Shown: positions 16,696-25,423, counted from the stretch's first letter. The stretch: 64,000 nucleotides of DNA from Chitinophaga silvatica (GCF_003419895.1 NZ_QPMM01000010.1:1-64000), one strand, 5' to 3'. The notes: generated by a model not told the origin, from the letters alone. A program made the numbers and translations.

Positions 16696-18126
16696 ATGGG
16701 AAAAAACATTGCTTACAAATACCTTCAGCTTGCTGAAAAATTGCAGCAAATGATTAGTGATGGCGCCTATTCAGAGGGGAATAAACTACCTTCAGTACGC
16801 ACTCTGCATCTGGAGCATAATATCAGTATCAGTACAGCCCTTCAGGTATATGCTTATTTAGAAAAACAGGGCTGGATTGAAGCCAGGGAAAAATCGGGAT
16901 ACTATGTCAGATATTCCCACAGGCGCAATCAAAGAGCCCTTCCTCCAATTAGTAAACCAATATTGAAACCGGCTCAGGTTCAGGTAAATGAGCAACTGGC
17001 CCGGTTAAATCACTATAACGTTGGTATTAAATCAATTTCCCTGATTGGAGCAGCTCCCAATCCTAAAATATTACCAGTTGCCAGATTAAAAAAAGCTCTG
17101 GCCGCTACCGCCAGAGAATTAACAGATGAATATATCCCCTATGGTCATATTCAGGGATATGAGCCTTTGAGAAAGCAAATAGCCCGGCTTTCCCTGAACT
17201 GGGGCAGAGCTATTGCTCCTGGAGATATTATTATCACAAACGGGATGTTGGAAGCGGCAACCTTATGCCTGAGAGCCGTTGCCAAACCAGGTGATACCAT
17301 TGCAATTGAATCTCCTACCTTCTTCGGATTATTACTGGCAATAGAAAATCTTGGTATGAAAGCATTGGAAATACCAACAGATCCGGTAACCGGCATACAG
17401 CTCGATAAACTGGAACATGCATTTAAGCAGAAGAAGGTGCAGGCTTGTTTGTTGGTTCCTAATTATGGTAACCCTCTCGGCTGCTGTATTCCTGATCCTC
17501 AAAAGGAACAACTGGCTAAACTGCTGCAGCAGTATCAGGTTCCGCTTATCGAAGATGATGTTTATGGTGATCTGCATTTTGGGATCGACAGGCCCAAAAC
17601 TGTTAAATCCTATGACCAGGAAGGCTGGGTACTCTATTGCTCTTCTTTCTCCAAGTCAGTGGCGGCCGGCTTACGCATTGGATGGATCATTGGTGGCAGG
17701 TACCATGAGAAAATCTCTCAACTTAAATTTATGGCTTCAGGGGGCACCAGTACCTTACCTCAACTGCTGTTAAATAAATATCTCAATCAAAACCGCTTCG
17801 ATCTGCATTTAAAAGCACTACGACAAGCCCTCAGTATGCAAACCAGGCAAATGAGTAAAGCCATTCAGGACTACTTTCCTGCCAGCACTCAACTTACCCA
17901 ACCACAGGGAGGCCTGGCTATCTGGGTTGTTTTACCGCCAAAAGTAGATACCTGGCAATTGTTTGATGCTGCCCGGCAGGAAGAAATAATATTTACTCCC
18001 GGCCCCTTGTTTTCGAGTCAGCATGTTTATGGTAACTGCCTGCGATTAAGTAATGCCAATCCCTGGACCGAAGAACAGGATTACGCAATAAAAACATTGG
18101 GGAGGTTAATTAAAACCCAATTATAA
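16696..18126 (+). CDS. MocR-family (GntR/aminotransferase) transcriptional regulator, copy 1
   Basis: The 476-aa protein joins an N-terminal GntR winged helix-turn-helix (about 1-75; NKLPSVRTLHLEHNISISTALQ in part) to a class I aminotransferase-like domain. The domain contains TNGMLEAATLCL, AIESPTFFG, LVPNYGNPLG and the PLP-lysine motif CSSFSKSVAAGLRIGWI. MocR regulators sense PLP or an amino-acid/PLP adduct. I use the ATG at 16696; a GTG at 16690 is the only upstream alternative. A paralogue follows 43 nt downstream on the same strand. Confidence 0.9.
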   Translation: MGKNIAYKYLQLAEKLQQMISDGAYSEGNKLPSVRTLHLEHNISISTALQVYAYLEKQGWIEAREKSGYYVRYSHRRNQRALPPISKPILKPAQVQVNEQLARLNHYNVGIKSISLIGAAPNPKILPVARLKKALAATARELTDEYIPYGHIQGYEPLRKQIARLSLNWGRAIAPGDIIITNGMLEAATLCLRAVAKPGDTIAIESPTFFGLLLAIENLGMKALEIPTDPVTGIQLDKLEHAFKQKKVQACLLVPNYGNPLGCCIPDPQKEQLAKLLQQYQVPLIEDDVYGDLHFGIDRPKTVKSYDQEGWVLYCSSFSKSVAAGLRIGWIIGGRYHEKISQLKFMASGGTSTLPQLLLNKYLNQNRFDLHLKALRQALSMQTRQMSKAIQDYFPASTQLTQPQGGLAIWVVLPPKVDTWQLFDAARQEEIIFTPGPLFSSQHVYGNCLRLSNANPWTEEQDYAIKTLGRLIKTQL

Positions 18127-18171
18127 CAGTTGCTTTTTTTGTATTTTTGATCATATCAGATTTACTGTTAT
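18123..18171 (+). promoter_or_regulatory. Possible shared operator between the two mocR genes
   Basis: ATAACAGT (18123-18130) overlaps the stop of the first mocR. Its inverted copy ACTGTTAT (18164-18171) overlaps the ATG of the second. The same 8-mer lies at 16674 in front of the first gene. The repeat could be an autoregulatory site; that is inference. Confidence 0.4.
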
Positions 18172-19597
18172 GATTAAAACCGCCGACCATCTTTATTTGC
18201 AGGTAGCAGATAATATAGAGCAATTGATTGAAAAGGAAGTAATGAAAATTGGAGAGAAACTTCCTTCCGTCAGAATGCTTAGTAAACAGCAGGGAATCAG
18301 TTTAAGTACGGCTTTCCAGGCTTATTATCACTTAGAAGCAAAAGGACTGATTGAATCCAGGCCCAAGTCGGGATATTATATAAAGTTCAATTCCCGCCGC
18401 ATGCCTGCAATGCCTAGTGCTTCTGCACCGGTAAGGAAATCCTGCGAAGTAACAGTATCAGAGATGGTATTACAGGTATTTCATCAATACAGAGGAACAG
18501 GGATTATGGATTTCTCCATAGCCATGCCACCGGCTACTGTTTTGCCGGCAGCAAAAATGGCAAAAGCTGTTACACATGCACTGAGAACACTTCCGGATTA
18601 TGGCGTGGGATATGAGCCTTTACAGGGGAATGCAACGTTGCGGCAACAGATTGCCCGGTTGTCGTTAAGTTGGGGCGCAGCATTTACGGGCGATGATATA
18701 ATTACCACAAACGGTTGTATGGATGCCCTAACTCTTTCGCTGTCGGCATCTACCAAACCCGGTGATACAATTGCCATAGAAAGTCCGGCCTATCACGGCT
18801 CTATGCAACTGGCAGAAAGCCTGGGGCTTAAAGTACTTGAATTACCAATGCATCCGGTTCATGGGGTTGATCTGGCGTATCTCGACAAAGCCATTCCCAA
18901 GCATAAAATCAAAGCCTGTTTGTTTGTTACCAATTTCAATAATCCACTGGGTACCTGCATGGCGGAAAAGGATAAAAAGAAGTTGGTAGACATCATCGTG
19001 AAACATGATATAGCATTGATAGAAGATGATATATATGGGGATCTGTATTTTGGGAAACAAAGGCCGGTAAATTGTAAAACATTTGATAAACTTGGGCATG
19101 TGATCCTTTGTAGCTCTATCTCCAAATCATTAGCCCCCGGTTATAGAGTGGGCTGGGCAATACCAGGGAGGTATAAAGATAAAATGCTAAGGATCAAGCA
19201 TAATCACTCATTGGCAACAGCCTCTATTACTCAGGCGGCAGTAGGACATTTTTTAGAAATAGGAAGATATGAGTTTCACTTGCGGAATCTCCGTAAGATA
19301 TTACATACGCAATGTCTGCGGTATACACAGGCGATCAATGAATATTTTCCGGAAAGTACAAAAGTATCCAGACCTTTAGGTGGATGTGTGCTTTGGGTAG
19401 AACTGGAAGATCACATTAATACATTTGAGTTATTTCAGCAGGCCTTAAAACATCAGATCACGTTTTGTCCTGGCCGTATATTTTCTTTGCAAAACAAATA
19501 CAATAACTGTTTACGTATTAGTTTCGGAACCCCTTTCAGTAAGCAGGTTGAAGATAGTCTGAAAACATTGGGAAAACTTATTCGGAAGATGAGTTAA
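18170..19597 (+). CDS. MocR-family (GntR/aminotransferase) transcriptional regulator, copy 2
   Basis: This 475-aa paralogue of the preceding gene has the same layout: GntR-type helix-turn-helix (1-75, GEKLPSVRMLSKQQGISLST) and an aminotransferase fold. The fold shows TNGCMDALTLSL, AIESPAYHGS, FVTNFNNPLGTCM and the PLP-lysine motif CSSISKSLAPGYRVGWA. The pair looks like an old tandem duplication, as the two differ throughout. Its start codon overlaps a candidate operator repeat. It ends at a clear hairpin terminator. Confidence 0.9.
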   Translation: MIKTADHLYLQVADNIEQLIEKEVMKIGEKLPSVRMLSKQQGISLSTAFQAYYHLEAKGLIESRPKSGYYIKFNSRRMPAMPSASAPVRKSCEVTVSEMVLQVFHQYRGTGIMDFSIAMPPATVLPAAKMAKAVTHALRTLPDYGVGYEPLQGNATLRQQIARLSLSWGAAFTGDDIITTNGCMDALTLSLSASTKPGDTIAIESPAYHGSMQLAESLGLKVLELPMHPVHGVDLAYLDKAIPKHKIKACLFVTNFNNPLGTCMAEKDKKKLVDIIVKHDIALIEDDIYGDLYFGKQRPVNCKTFDKLGHVILCSSISKSLAPGYRVGWAIPGRYKDKMLRIKHNHSLATASITQAAVGHFLEIGRYEFHLRNLRKILHTQCLRYTQAINEYFPESTKVSRPLGGCVLWVELEDHINTFELFQQALKHQITFCPGRIFSLQNKYNNCLRISFGTPFSKQVEDSLKTLGKLIRKMS

Positions 19598-19604
19598 AAA
19601 ATTA

Positions 19605-19626
19605 ACCGGGATAAGAATATCCCGGT
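19605..19626 (+). terminator. Intrinsic terminator of the mocR pair
   Basis: ACCGGGATA (19605-19613) pairs perfectly with TATCCCGGT (19618-19626) around the loop AGAA, 7 nt after the stop of the second mocR. Confidence 0.75.
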
Positions 19627-19790
19627 ATTGCTTAACCTACAACTAATGTCAAAATTCTTTTATTTAGCTGCCACCGGGCAATTTTATGACAAGCAAAATG
19701 CCCGGCCGGCAACTAAAAATGGGATTCGCAAACTTTCTAAACAACCATAACTGTAAATCAACAAAGGAATATCTTTTATCCGTGTTGCCA

Positions 19791-19815
19791 GGGGTCAGCT
19801 GAATGAGTTGACCCC
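19791..19815 (-). terminator. Hairpin at the end of the SDR pair
   Basis: GGGGTCA (19791-19797) pairs with TGACCCC (19809-19815), 18 nt past the stop of the first-listed SDR gene on the minus strand. No strong U-tract follows. Confidence 0.5.
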
Positions 19816-19833
19816 GGTACAACTACTGGACTC

Positions 19834-20586
19834 TTATGAGGCAATCAACGGATGCACGAAAAGGCCGCCGTCTACATTATATTCTGCACCAGTAATAAAA
19901 CCAGCATTTTCTGAAGCCAGAAAAGTTACCAGGTTTGCCACATCGGCTGGTTTCCCTAATCTTCCAACAGGTGTTTTATCGGCAATAAACCTACGGGCTT
20001 CTTCAGTGAGACCAGCTTTATCCAGCAATGGAGTTTCAATCACACCAGGGTTCACTACGTTTACTCTGATTCGCCGGCCAGCCAGTTCACGGGCCAGCGT
20101 TCTGGCAAGTGAATTCAGGGCCGCTTTGGAGGCGGAGAGAGCTGAAGTTCCCGGCATTCCTGCATTTGCATTGAGCGCCGATAAAATTGTGATGGAGCCA
20201 CCATCCTTGATATATGGTAAAATGTATTGGATAGTGAAGAAGGCACCCTTAAAGTTGGTGTTCATGATTTTATCATACTCTTCTTCAGTTAATGCATCTG
20301 CAGGCCCCACGGCTGCAAAACCAGCGTTGATGAATAACGAATCTATTGTTCCAAACCTACCCTGTATATAATCTGCCAGTCTGCGTACTTCTTTTAAATC
20401 GCTCTGATCAGCTTTAAATCCTTCGGCAGGATGCCCGAGTGCATATACAGCCTGCTGTACTGCACCCGGATTTCGACCTGTTATCAAAACCTTTGCGCCT
20501 TTTTCTAAAAATGATGCTGCTGTTGTATATCCAATCCCGCTGTTACCACCAGTGATAACAACTATTTTATCTTTAAATGATGTCAT
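19834..20586 (-). CDS. SDR family protein lacking the catalytic tyrosine
   Basis: The 250-aa classical short-chain dehydrogenase fold has the NAD(P) motif TGGNSGIG (12-19), INAG (86-89) and the active-site Ser in ILSALNA (Ser136). In the YxxxK motif the tyrosine position is Leu150 (codon CTC) while Lys154 remains: TSALSASK. Its neighbour has an intact YNASK. The protein may therefore be inactive, have altered chemistry or act as a partner subunit. It starts 18 nt after the SDR gene upstream and is probably co-transcribed with it. Confidence 0.88.
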   Translation of the reverse strand: MTSFKDKIVVITGGNSGIGYTTAASFLEKGAKVLITGRNPGAVQQAVYALGHPAEGFKADQSDLKEVRRLADYIQGRFGTIDSLFINAGFAAVGPADALTEEEYDKIMNTNFKGAFFTIQYILPYIKDGGSITILSALNANAGMPGTSALSASKAALNSLARTLARELAGRRIRVNVVNPGVIETPLLDKAGLTEEARRFIADKTPVGRLGKPADVANLVTFLASENAGFITGAEYNVDGGLFVHPLIAS

Positions 20587-20604
20587 TGATTTTAATTAGT
20601 TGAA

Positions 20605-21363
20605 TTAGCCCAACAATGGATGTACAAACAACCCGCCATCGATATTATACTCTGCTCCGTTTATAAATTGTGCGTTATCTGATGCAAGAAATGTCACCAG
20701 CTTTGCTATTTCTGATGCTTCTGCTGATCTTCCTACCGGTACCGATTTTGCGAAATCCTTTCCAGCCACTACTTCTTCAGGAATACCTGCTTTAATGAGA
20801 ATATCTGTTTTAACCGGACCAGGGTTTACTGTATTAACTCTGATTCTTCTGCTAACCAGTTCACGTGAAAGTGTTCGCCCGAATGCATTGAGGGCAGCTT
20901 TACTGGCATTGTAAACGATGGCGCCTGGCATACCACTTAAGGCATTTACGGAAGAAAGAAGGATAATTGTACCTCCGTCTTTTATTAAAGGAAGGAATTG
21001 TTGAATAGTAAAGAAAGCACCCTTAGTATTGATGTTCATTACTTCGTCAAAATTCTCTTCGGTCACTTCCGAGAAAGGCCCGATCTTCCCGGTGATACCT
21101 GCATTTACAAAGAGGATATCAATTTGCTTATATCGTTCATGTATAAACGCTGTAAGTTTTTTAGTATCGGCAAGGATACTTTGATCTGCGGTAAACGCCT
21201 CTGCCTGTGGTCCTAATGTTGCTGCGGCATTATTGATGGCAGCTTCATTGCGTCCTGTGATTATTACATTGGCGCCCTGTTCTATAAAGTCTTTGGCTGT
21301 AGCATATCCTATTCCACTATTTCCACCTGTTACAACAGCTATTTTATTTTCGAGTGATAACAT
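20605..21363 (-). CDS. SDR family NAD(P)-dependent oxidoreductase
   Basis: The 252-aa classical SDR has an intact catalytic set: TGGNSGIG (12-19), VNAG (86-89), SSVNALSG with the active Ser, and YNASK (Tyr151, Lys155), with NPGPVKT behind. The substrate (a carbonyl or hydroxyl compound) is unknown. It is closely related to the next gene, as shown by the shared MPG, GRT/ART and GLFVHP endings, which indicates a tandem duplication. An ArsR regulator lies 133 nt upstream on the same strand. Confidence 0.9.
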   Translation of the reverse strand: MLSLENKIAVVTGGNSGIGYATAKDFIEQGANVIITGRNEAAINNAAATLGPQAEAFTADQSILADTKKLTAFIHERYKQIDILFVNAGITGKIGPFSEVTEENFDEVMNINTKGAFFTIQQFLPLIKDGGTIILLSSVNALSGMPGAIVYNASKAALNAFGRTLSRELVSRRIRVNTVNPGPVKTDILIKAGIPEEVVAGKDFAKSVPVGRSAEASEIAKLVTFLASDNAQFINGAEYNIDGGLFVHPLLG

Positions 21364-21406
21364 TTATTGATTTATTTAAGTTTATCAATATTTAAACCCT
21401 TTAAAA

Positions 21407-21425
21407 AAGAGAATATAATTCTCTT
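21407..21425 (-). promoter_or_regulatory. Inverted repeat upstream of the SDR pair
   Basis: AAGAGAAT (21407-21414) and ATTCTCTT (21418-21425) form a perfect inverted repeat with spacer ATA, 43 nt before the SDR start. It could be a regulator-binding site; the regulator is unknown. Confidence 0.45.
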
Positions 21426-21496
21426 CCATTCATTAATTTAAAAATATCAATATATTAATCTATAAAAAAAGCTTAGTGCTTTTGCCCGTATTGCAC

Positions 21497-21766
21497 TTAG
21501 CTTAATTGAAGAAAGAACATCGACAGTTGTTTCATCATCTCTTTATTAAGAGTTAATTCAACTACTCGTCCGTTTTTGGTAGAATTAAGCACGCCACTGT
21601 CTACCAGAATTTTGACATGGTGAGAAACTGTTGGTTGTTTCAAGCATGTAAATTCACAAACATCACCACAAACCAGCGACCCTTTCCGAACTACTTCCAT
21701 TAGTATGCTTAATCGATGTTTATCGGCGATGGCATTTGCTGCTTTTTCTATAACTGCTAAATCCAT
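21497..21766 (-). CDS. ArsR/SmtB-family transcriptional regulator
   Basis: The 89-aa winged-helix protein opens with MDLAVIEKAANAIADKHRL and has the recognition helix QPTVSHHVKILVDSGVL. The start at 21766 is preferred over the longer frame, which adds 30 residues read through the promoter. Three cysteines spaced by four (Cys33, Cys37, Cys41, in LVCGDVCEFTC) lie just before the recognition helix, near where ArsR proteins bind arsenite or other thiophilic ligands. It may be a thiol or metal-responsive repressor. The next genes on the strand are the two SDRs, plausible targets. Confidence 0.88.
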   Translation of the reverse strand: MDLAVIEKAANAIADKHRLSILMEVVRKGSLVCGDVCEFTCLKQPTVSHHVKILVDSGVLNSTKNGRVVELTLNKEMMKQLSMFFLQLS

Positions 21767-21770
21767 AACA

Positions 21771-21810
21771 CAAATATAAGCACATTTTCGAAATATCGAA
21801 ATATTTCGAT
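21771..21810 (-). promoter_or_regulatory. arsR promoter with palindromic operator
   Basis: A perfect 16-bp palindrome ATCGAAATATTTCGAT (21795-21810) lies just upstream of a TATATTTG -7 box (21778-21771 on the minus strand). The box ends 4 nt before the ATG. The palindrome overlaps the region where the polymerase binds, fitting autorepression by ArsR. Confidence 0.65.
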
Positions 21811-21993
21811 AGATTTTTATTTTGAGATTTTTTAAAATGCTGAAACCTCGTTTCAATCGTAAATAGATAAATTGACGATTTCATAGTATTTACAGCAATT
21901 CTTATATTTTTTTCAACAATTCGAGGGCTTTATGTGAAATCATTCCAAAAAAGCCAGGAATAGTTTTTATTTTAGTCACCAAATCTGGAAAAA

Positions 21994-23028
21994 GTGAGTA
22001 AACCGATATTAGTTATAAAGTTTGGAACCGCATCCATAACACATCAAAACGGCGATCTTGATGAAACAGTTATTGCCGGCATTGCCCGTCAGGTTGCGGA
22101 ATTACATGCCAATTATCATATAGTTTTAGTGTCGTCCGGTGCTGTGGCTGCCGGAAAGCAGTTCCTGCGCCATTATAATGGAACTATCAGTGAAAGAAAA
22201 GCTGCCGCCGCCATTGGAAATCCGCTACTTCTAAATAAATATAGCCGCTATTTTGCCCCCTATAATATTGCAGTAGCTCAAAGTCTGTGCGAGCGCCAGC
22301 ATTTCTCCGATAGAAATCAGTTTTTACAATTAAAACGGACCTACGAAGAACTATGGGCCAGCAACATCATCCCGATAGCCAACGAAAATGATGTGGTAAG
22401 CAGCCTGGAATTAAAATTTTCAGATAACGATGAACTGGCTACACTGATTGCCGTTGGATTTGGAGCCTCCCTCCTGCTGTTTAGCACCTCCGTAGCCGGA
22501 GTGCTCGACAGAGAAGGAAAAGTAGTGCCCCAAATTGATGTAATTGATAAAGAAGCCCTGGGCCTTGCCGACAAAGAAAAATCGGCCCTCGGCCTCGGTG
22601 GAATGGTATCTAAATTAACCTTTGCACGATTAGCCACTCGTATGGGCATCCGTGTTGTCATTTTCGGAATCCGGACCGAAGACGGAATTCTGAATGCCAT
22701 CAAAGGCAACACCGGTACTCTATGTCTCCCTCAGCCTTGCAGTATGCCAGCCCGTAAAAAATGGCTTGCAAGCGGAAGCCTGGTTACCGGACGCATTCAG
22801 GTTGATACAGGCGCCCAGGAAGCTTTAGAGAAAAGACACAGCCTCCTGGCCGTAGGTGTGAAAGCTGTACTTGAAAAGTTTGAATGCGGTGAGGTTATAG
22901 AAATAGTTAATGATACAAATATTGTAATTGCAGTAGGCAGAGCCAAAATTGCTTCCGATATACTGGAAGCCAATCATAGAGCTCAAAATATTGAGGTAGC
23001 ACATGCCGATGATATTGTGCTGCTATAA
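21994..23028 (+). CDS. proB: Glutamate 5-kinase
   Basis: The 344-aa amino-acid kinase phosphorylates glutamate to gamma-glutamyl phosphate, the first step of proline synthesis. Landmarks are VIKFGTASI at the start, VSSGAVAAGK, IPIANENDVVS, LKFSDNDELATLIA and GLGGMVSKLTFARLATRMG. A C-terminal region of about 75 residues (from about 270) looks like a PUA-type domain, as in E. coli ProB. The start is GTG at 21994. proA follows 15 nt downstream, the usual operon. Confidence 0.93.
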   Translation: MSKPILVIKFGTASITHQNGDLDETVIAGIARQVAELHANYHIVLVSSGAVAAGKQFLRHYNGTISERKAAAAIGNPLLLNKYSRYFAPYNIAVAQSLCERQHFSDRNQFLQLKRTYEELWASNIIPIANENDVVSSLELKFSDNDELATLIAVGFGASLLLFSTSVAGVLDREGKVVPQIDVIDKEALGLADKEKSALGLGGMVSKLTFARLATRMGIRVVIFGIRTEDGILNAIKGNTGTLCLPQPCSMPARKKWLASGSLVTGRIQVDTGAQEALEKRHSLLAVGVKAVLEKFECGEVIEIVNDTNIVIAVGRAKIASDILEANHRAQNIEVAHADDIVLL

Positions 23029-23043
23029 AATTCTGATCTGATC

Positions 23044-24291
23044 ATGGAAACGATACAACCTTTATTAGAAAAGGCCAGACAGGCAAGCATTTCGGTCAGG
23101 CAGCTTCCTGATTCACAAAAGCAGGCTTTACTCAAACACTTAGCTGCTGCGATTTTCGACAATACAGCCGCTATAATTGAAGCCAACAAAAAGGATCTCG
23201 ACAGGATGTCGGATGCCGATCCGAAAAAAGACAGGTTACTACTAACTGAATCACGCATAGGTGATCTGGCAAATAGCTTGCACGAAATAGCTGCATTACC
23301 TGATCCCGCAAATGTTCTGTTATCCGAAAAAAGACTGGCAAATGGACTCCTGGTCCAGAAGAAATCAGTTCCTCTTGGCGTGGTTGGTGTTATCTACGAA
23401 TCGAGACCCAATGTAACGATTGATGTAGCAGCTCTTTGCATACGCTCCGGAAATGGTTGTGTACTCAGAGGTGGCAGTGATGCTTTTGATACCAACACAA
23501 TTCTTGTTCAAATTATACAAGCCTCACTAAAAGCATTTGGAGTAGACGAGCATGCAGTACAACTCTTACCTACAGATCGTAGTTTGGTCAATGAGCTACT
23601 TACTGCTGTTAAGTATATTGATATAATCATTCCCAGAGGTTCAGAACAATTAATTGAATTTGTAAGGGCTAATTCAAGGGTACCGGTTATTGAAACCGGA
23701 GCCGGAGTATGTCATACCTACATAGAAAAAACCGCGGATCTGGCCCAGGGCGCCACTATTGTAACCAATGCCAAAGTATCCAGACCTTCGGTTTGTAATG
23801 CTTTAGACACAGTATTGATCGATGCTCCTGTAGCTTCCGAGTTTCTTAAACTTCTATCCCCTCAGTTAGAAAAATTTGAAGTTGAAATTTTCGCCGACGA
23901 AATTTCCTATCCAATTTTGAAGGAACTGAAATATCCATATTTGGTAGCTGCAACCCCTGAGGATTTTGGTAGAGAGTTTCTTTCATTGAAATGTTCTGTC
24001 AAGGTAGTTGAGGATACGACAGCCGCTTTATCACATATCCAGCAATTCAGCAGCAAACATTCAGAAGCTATCATTACTAATGATGACGCTGCCAGTGAGC
24101 GCTTTTTAAATGAGGTAGATGCAGCAGCTGTATACCTGAATGCTTCCACAAGATTTACAGATGGAGGAGTATTTGGATTAGGCGCTGAAATAGGTATTTC
24201 AACACAGAAATTACATGCCCGCGGACCATTTGCTTTAGAAAAGCTGGTCACCGAAAAATGGTTTGTGTTTGGAAATGGGCAGATAAGATAG
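23044..24291 (+). CDS. proA: Glutamate-5-semialdehyde dehydrogenase (gamma-glutamyl phosphate reductase)
   Basis: The 415-aa aldehyde-dehydrogenase-fold enzyme uses NADPH to reduce gamma-glutamyl phosphate to glutamate semialdehyde, the second step of proline synthesis. Visible are GVIYESRPNVTID, LRGGSDAFDTN, the catalytic SRPSVCNALDT with Cys251, and the C-terminal RFTDGGVFGLGAEIGISTQKLHARGP. It follows proB with 15 nt between and ends at a hairpin. Confidence 0.95.
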   Translation: METIQPLLEKARQASISVRQLPDSQKQALLKHLAAAIFDNTAAIIEANKKDLDRMSDADPKKDRLLLTESRIGDLANSLHEIAALPDPANVLLSEKRLANGLLVQKKSVPLGVVGVIYESRPNVTIDVAALCIRSGNGCVLRGGSDAFDTNTILVQIIQASLKAFGVDEHAVQLLPTDRSLVNELLTAVKYIDIIIPRGSEQLIEFVRANSRVPVIETGAGVCHTYIEKTADLAQGATIVTNAKVSRPSVCNALDTVLIDAPVASEFLKLLSPQLEKFEVEIFADEISYPILKELKYPYLVAATPEDFGREFLSLKCSVKVVEDTTAALSHIQQFSSKHSEAIITNDDAASERFLNEVDAAAVYLNASTRFTDGGVFGLGAEIGISTQKLHARGPFALEKLVTEKWFVFGNGQIR

Positions 24292-24298
24292 TTTAGGA

Positions 24299-24337
24299 CT
24301 AAGCTATTGATACGGGTTGGCAGTGTCAATAGCTTAG
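24299..24337 (+). terminator. Hairpin after proBA
   Basis: A 12-bp stem begins CTAAGCTATTGA (24299-24310) and pairs with 24326-24337. It starts 8 nt after the proA stop. The following sequence is only moderately U-rich. Confidence 0.6.
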
Positions 24338-24377
24338 GTATTATTACTTGTGTTTATACTCAGGACCTTACAATAGA

Positions 24378-24800
24378 TTATTGACAGATCACATGATTCT
24401 TATCTAACCAGCAGATGTAAAAAAGTGCGTCCACTCTGAAACCATGAACTCTTTTTGTATGATCTATTCTCAGTTCAAATAATTGAACATCCTCTGTAAG
24501 CCCGGCTTTGAAATCACAATCAGGGTATTTGCTTCTTGGAATTATTGTTGGTGCCAGTCCTGTTTTATTATGCTTTCCTCCAGTATTCAATAAATCCTGC
24601 CAATTGTAGCGATGTAGTTTTTCGATAAACGTCCAAAACACCTTCATATCCTGTTTGCTCCAATCAGAAAAGCATTGATAGGTATGTTGAACAAATCTTA
24701 TCGATGCAATAACACCAGCCTTATTTCCATCAAGTTTCCAGTCGTTAATATTAGATGCAAGTCTTGTAATTCTTGCTTTTTGTTGACCTATATTTGGCAT
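24378..24800 (-). CDS. Unassigned small protein, probable toxin partner of the Panacea gene
   Basis: I do not recognise a named domain. The 140-aa protein (ATG at 24800, preferred over a longer frame that overlaps the upstream gene) is basic in its first half. It has FWTFIEKLHRYNWQDLLNT near the middle and ends with the pattern RVHGFRVDALFYICWLDKNH. That last pattern (R-x-x-G-aromatic-R, then F-aromatic and W-hydrophobic-D) resembles small proteins of RelE/ParE-like fold, but this is an impression only. It starts 16 nt after a Panacea/SocA-type antitoxin on the same strand. That arrangement makes a toxin the most likely role. Confidence 0.6.
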   Translation of the reverse strand: MPNIGQQKARITRLASNINDWKLDGNKAGVIASIRFVQHTYQCFSDWSKQDMKVFWTFIEKLHRYNWQDLLNTGGKHNKTGLAPTIIPRSKYPDCDFKAGLTEDVQLFELRIDHTKRVHGFRVDALFYICWLDKNHVICQ

Positions 24801-24816
24801 AATTATTAACAGTTTA

Positions 24817-25281
24817 CTATTCCATTTGCAGACTACTATAATATTCAATCATAGCTTCATGAGTAATTTTAGTATCGTTCTTTTCGTAAATTTGTAGTCC
24901 TCTTCTTGCCTCTATCCATGGAGGTTCACTATGAGTTAGTTTTTCGAGATACCCCGCAGAATGTTCTCCATAAACGAAATATACCTCCTCCAACAATTGA
25001 TTAGTCGCAAATGGGAAATCAGTAACATCAGAAACTTCAAGACTATTTATTATTCCTTCCCTGCAGGTATCTTTAAATCTGTAAAATAAGCTGGGCACTA
25101 CAGGTCCATGCACCCAGGCCTCAATTGGTTCGTCAAACAATGGTTTATTAAATTTTGTAAGATGCCAGGCCTGAGCATAGTAAACTAACTTCTGTAATTT
25201 CAGCGGAGAAATTGTATCTCCGGCATTTGTATTCAAATGGGCTAAAAACCAATCTGCTACTTTATTTGCGGTATAACTCAT
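24817..25281 (-). CDS. Panacea-domain (DUF4065/SocA/GepA-type) antitoxin-like protein
   Basis: The 154-aa protein matches the DUF4065 family, also called GepA or SocA and renamed Panacea. Hallmarks are ANKVADWFL at the start, ISPLKLQKLVYYAQAWHL, EPIEAWVHGPVVPSLFYRFK and SHSEPPW-like HSEPPWIEAR. Caulobacter SocA is an antitoxin that delivers SocB to ClpXP. Panacea proteins are known to pair with many unrelated toxins, normally encoded next door. The ATG at 25281 fits; an upstream start adds seven residues. The downstream partner is described separately. Confidence 0.88.
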   Translation of the reverse strand: MSYTANKVADWFLAHLNTNAGDTISPLKLQKLVYYAQAWHLTKFNKPLFDEPIEAWVHGPVVPSLFYRFKDTCREGIINSLEVSDVTDFPFATNQLLEEVYFVYGEHSAGYLEKLTHSEPPWIEARRGLQIYEKNDTKITHEAMIEYYSSLQME

Positions 25282-25423
25282 CAATGAAATTTTTATTTCC
25301 ACTAAATATTCAATACTTGCTTTTCATTCTAATAGGGGAAAATCACTTTTGAGATTACTTAGGCTGTTATTTAACTCTTTATATCAATCAATATTTTCAA
25401 AACTACAATACCCTAAAAAAGAA

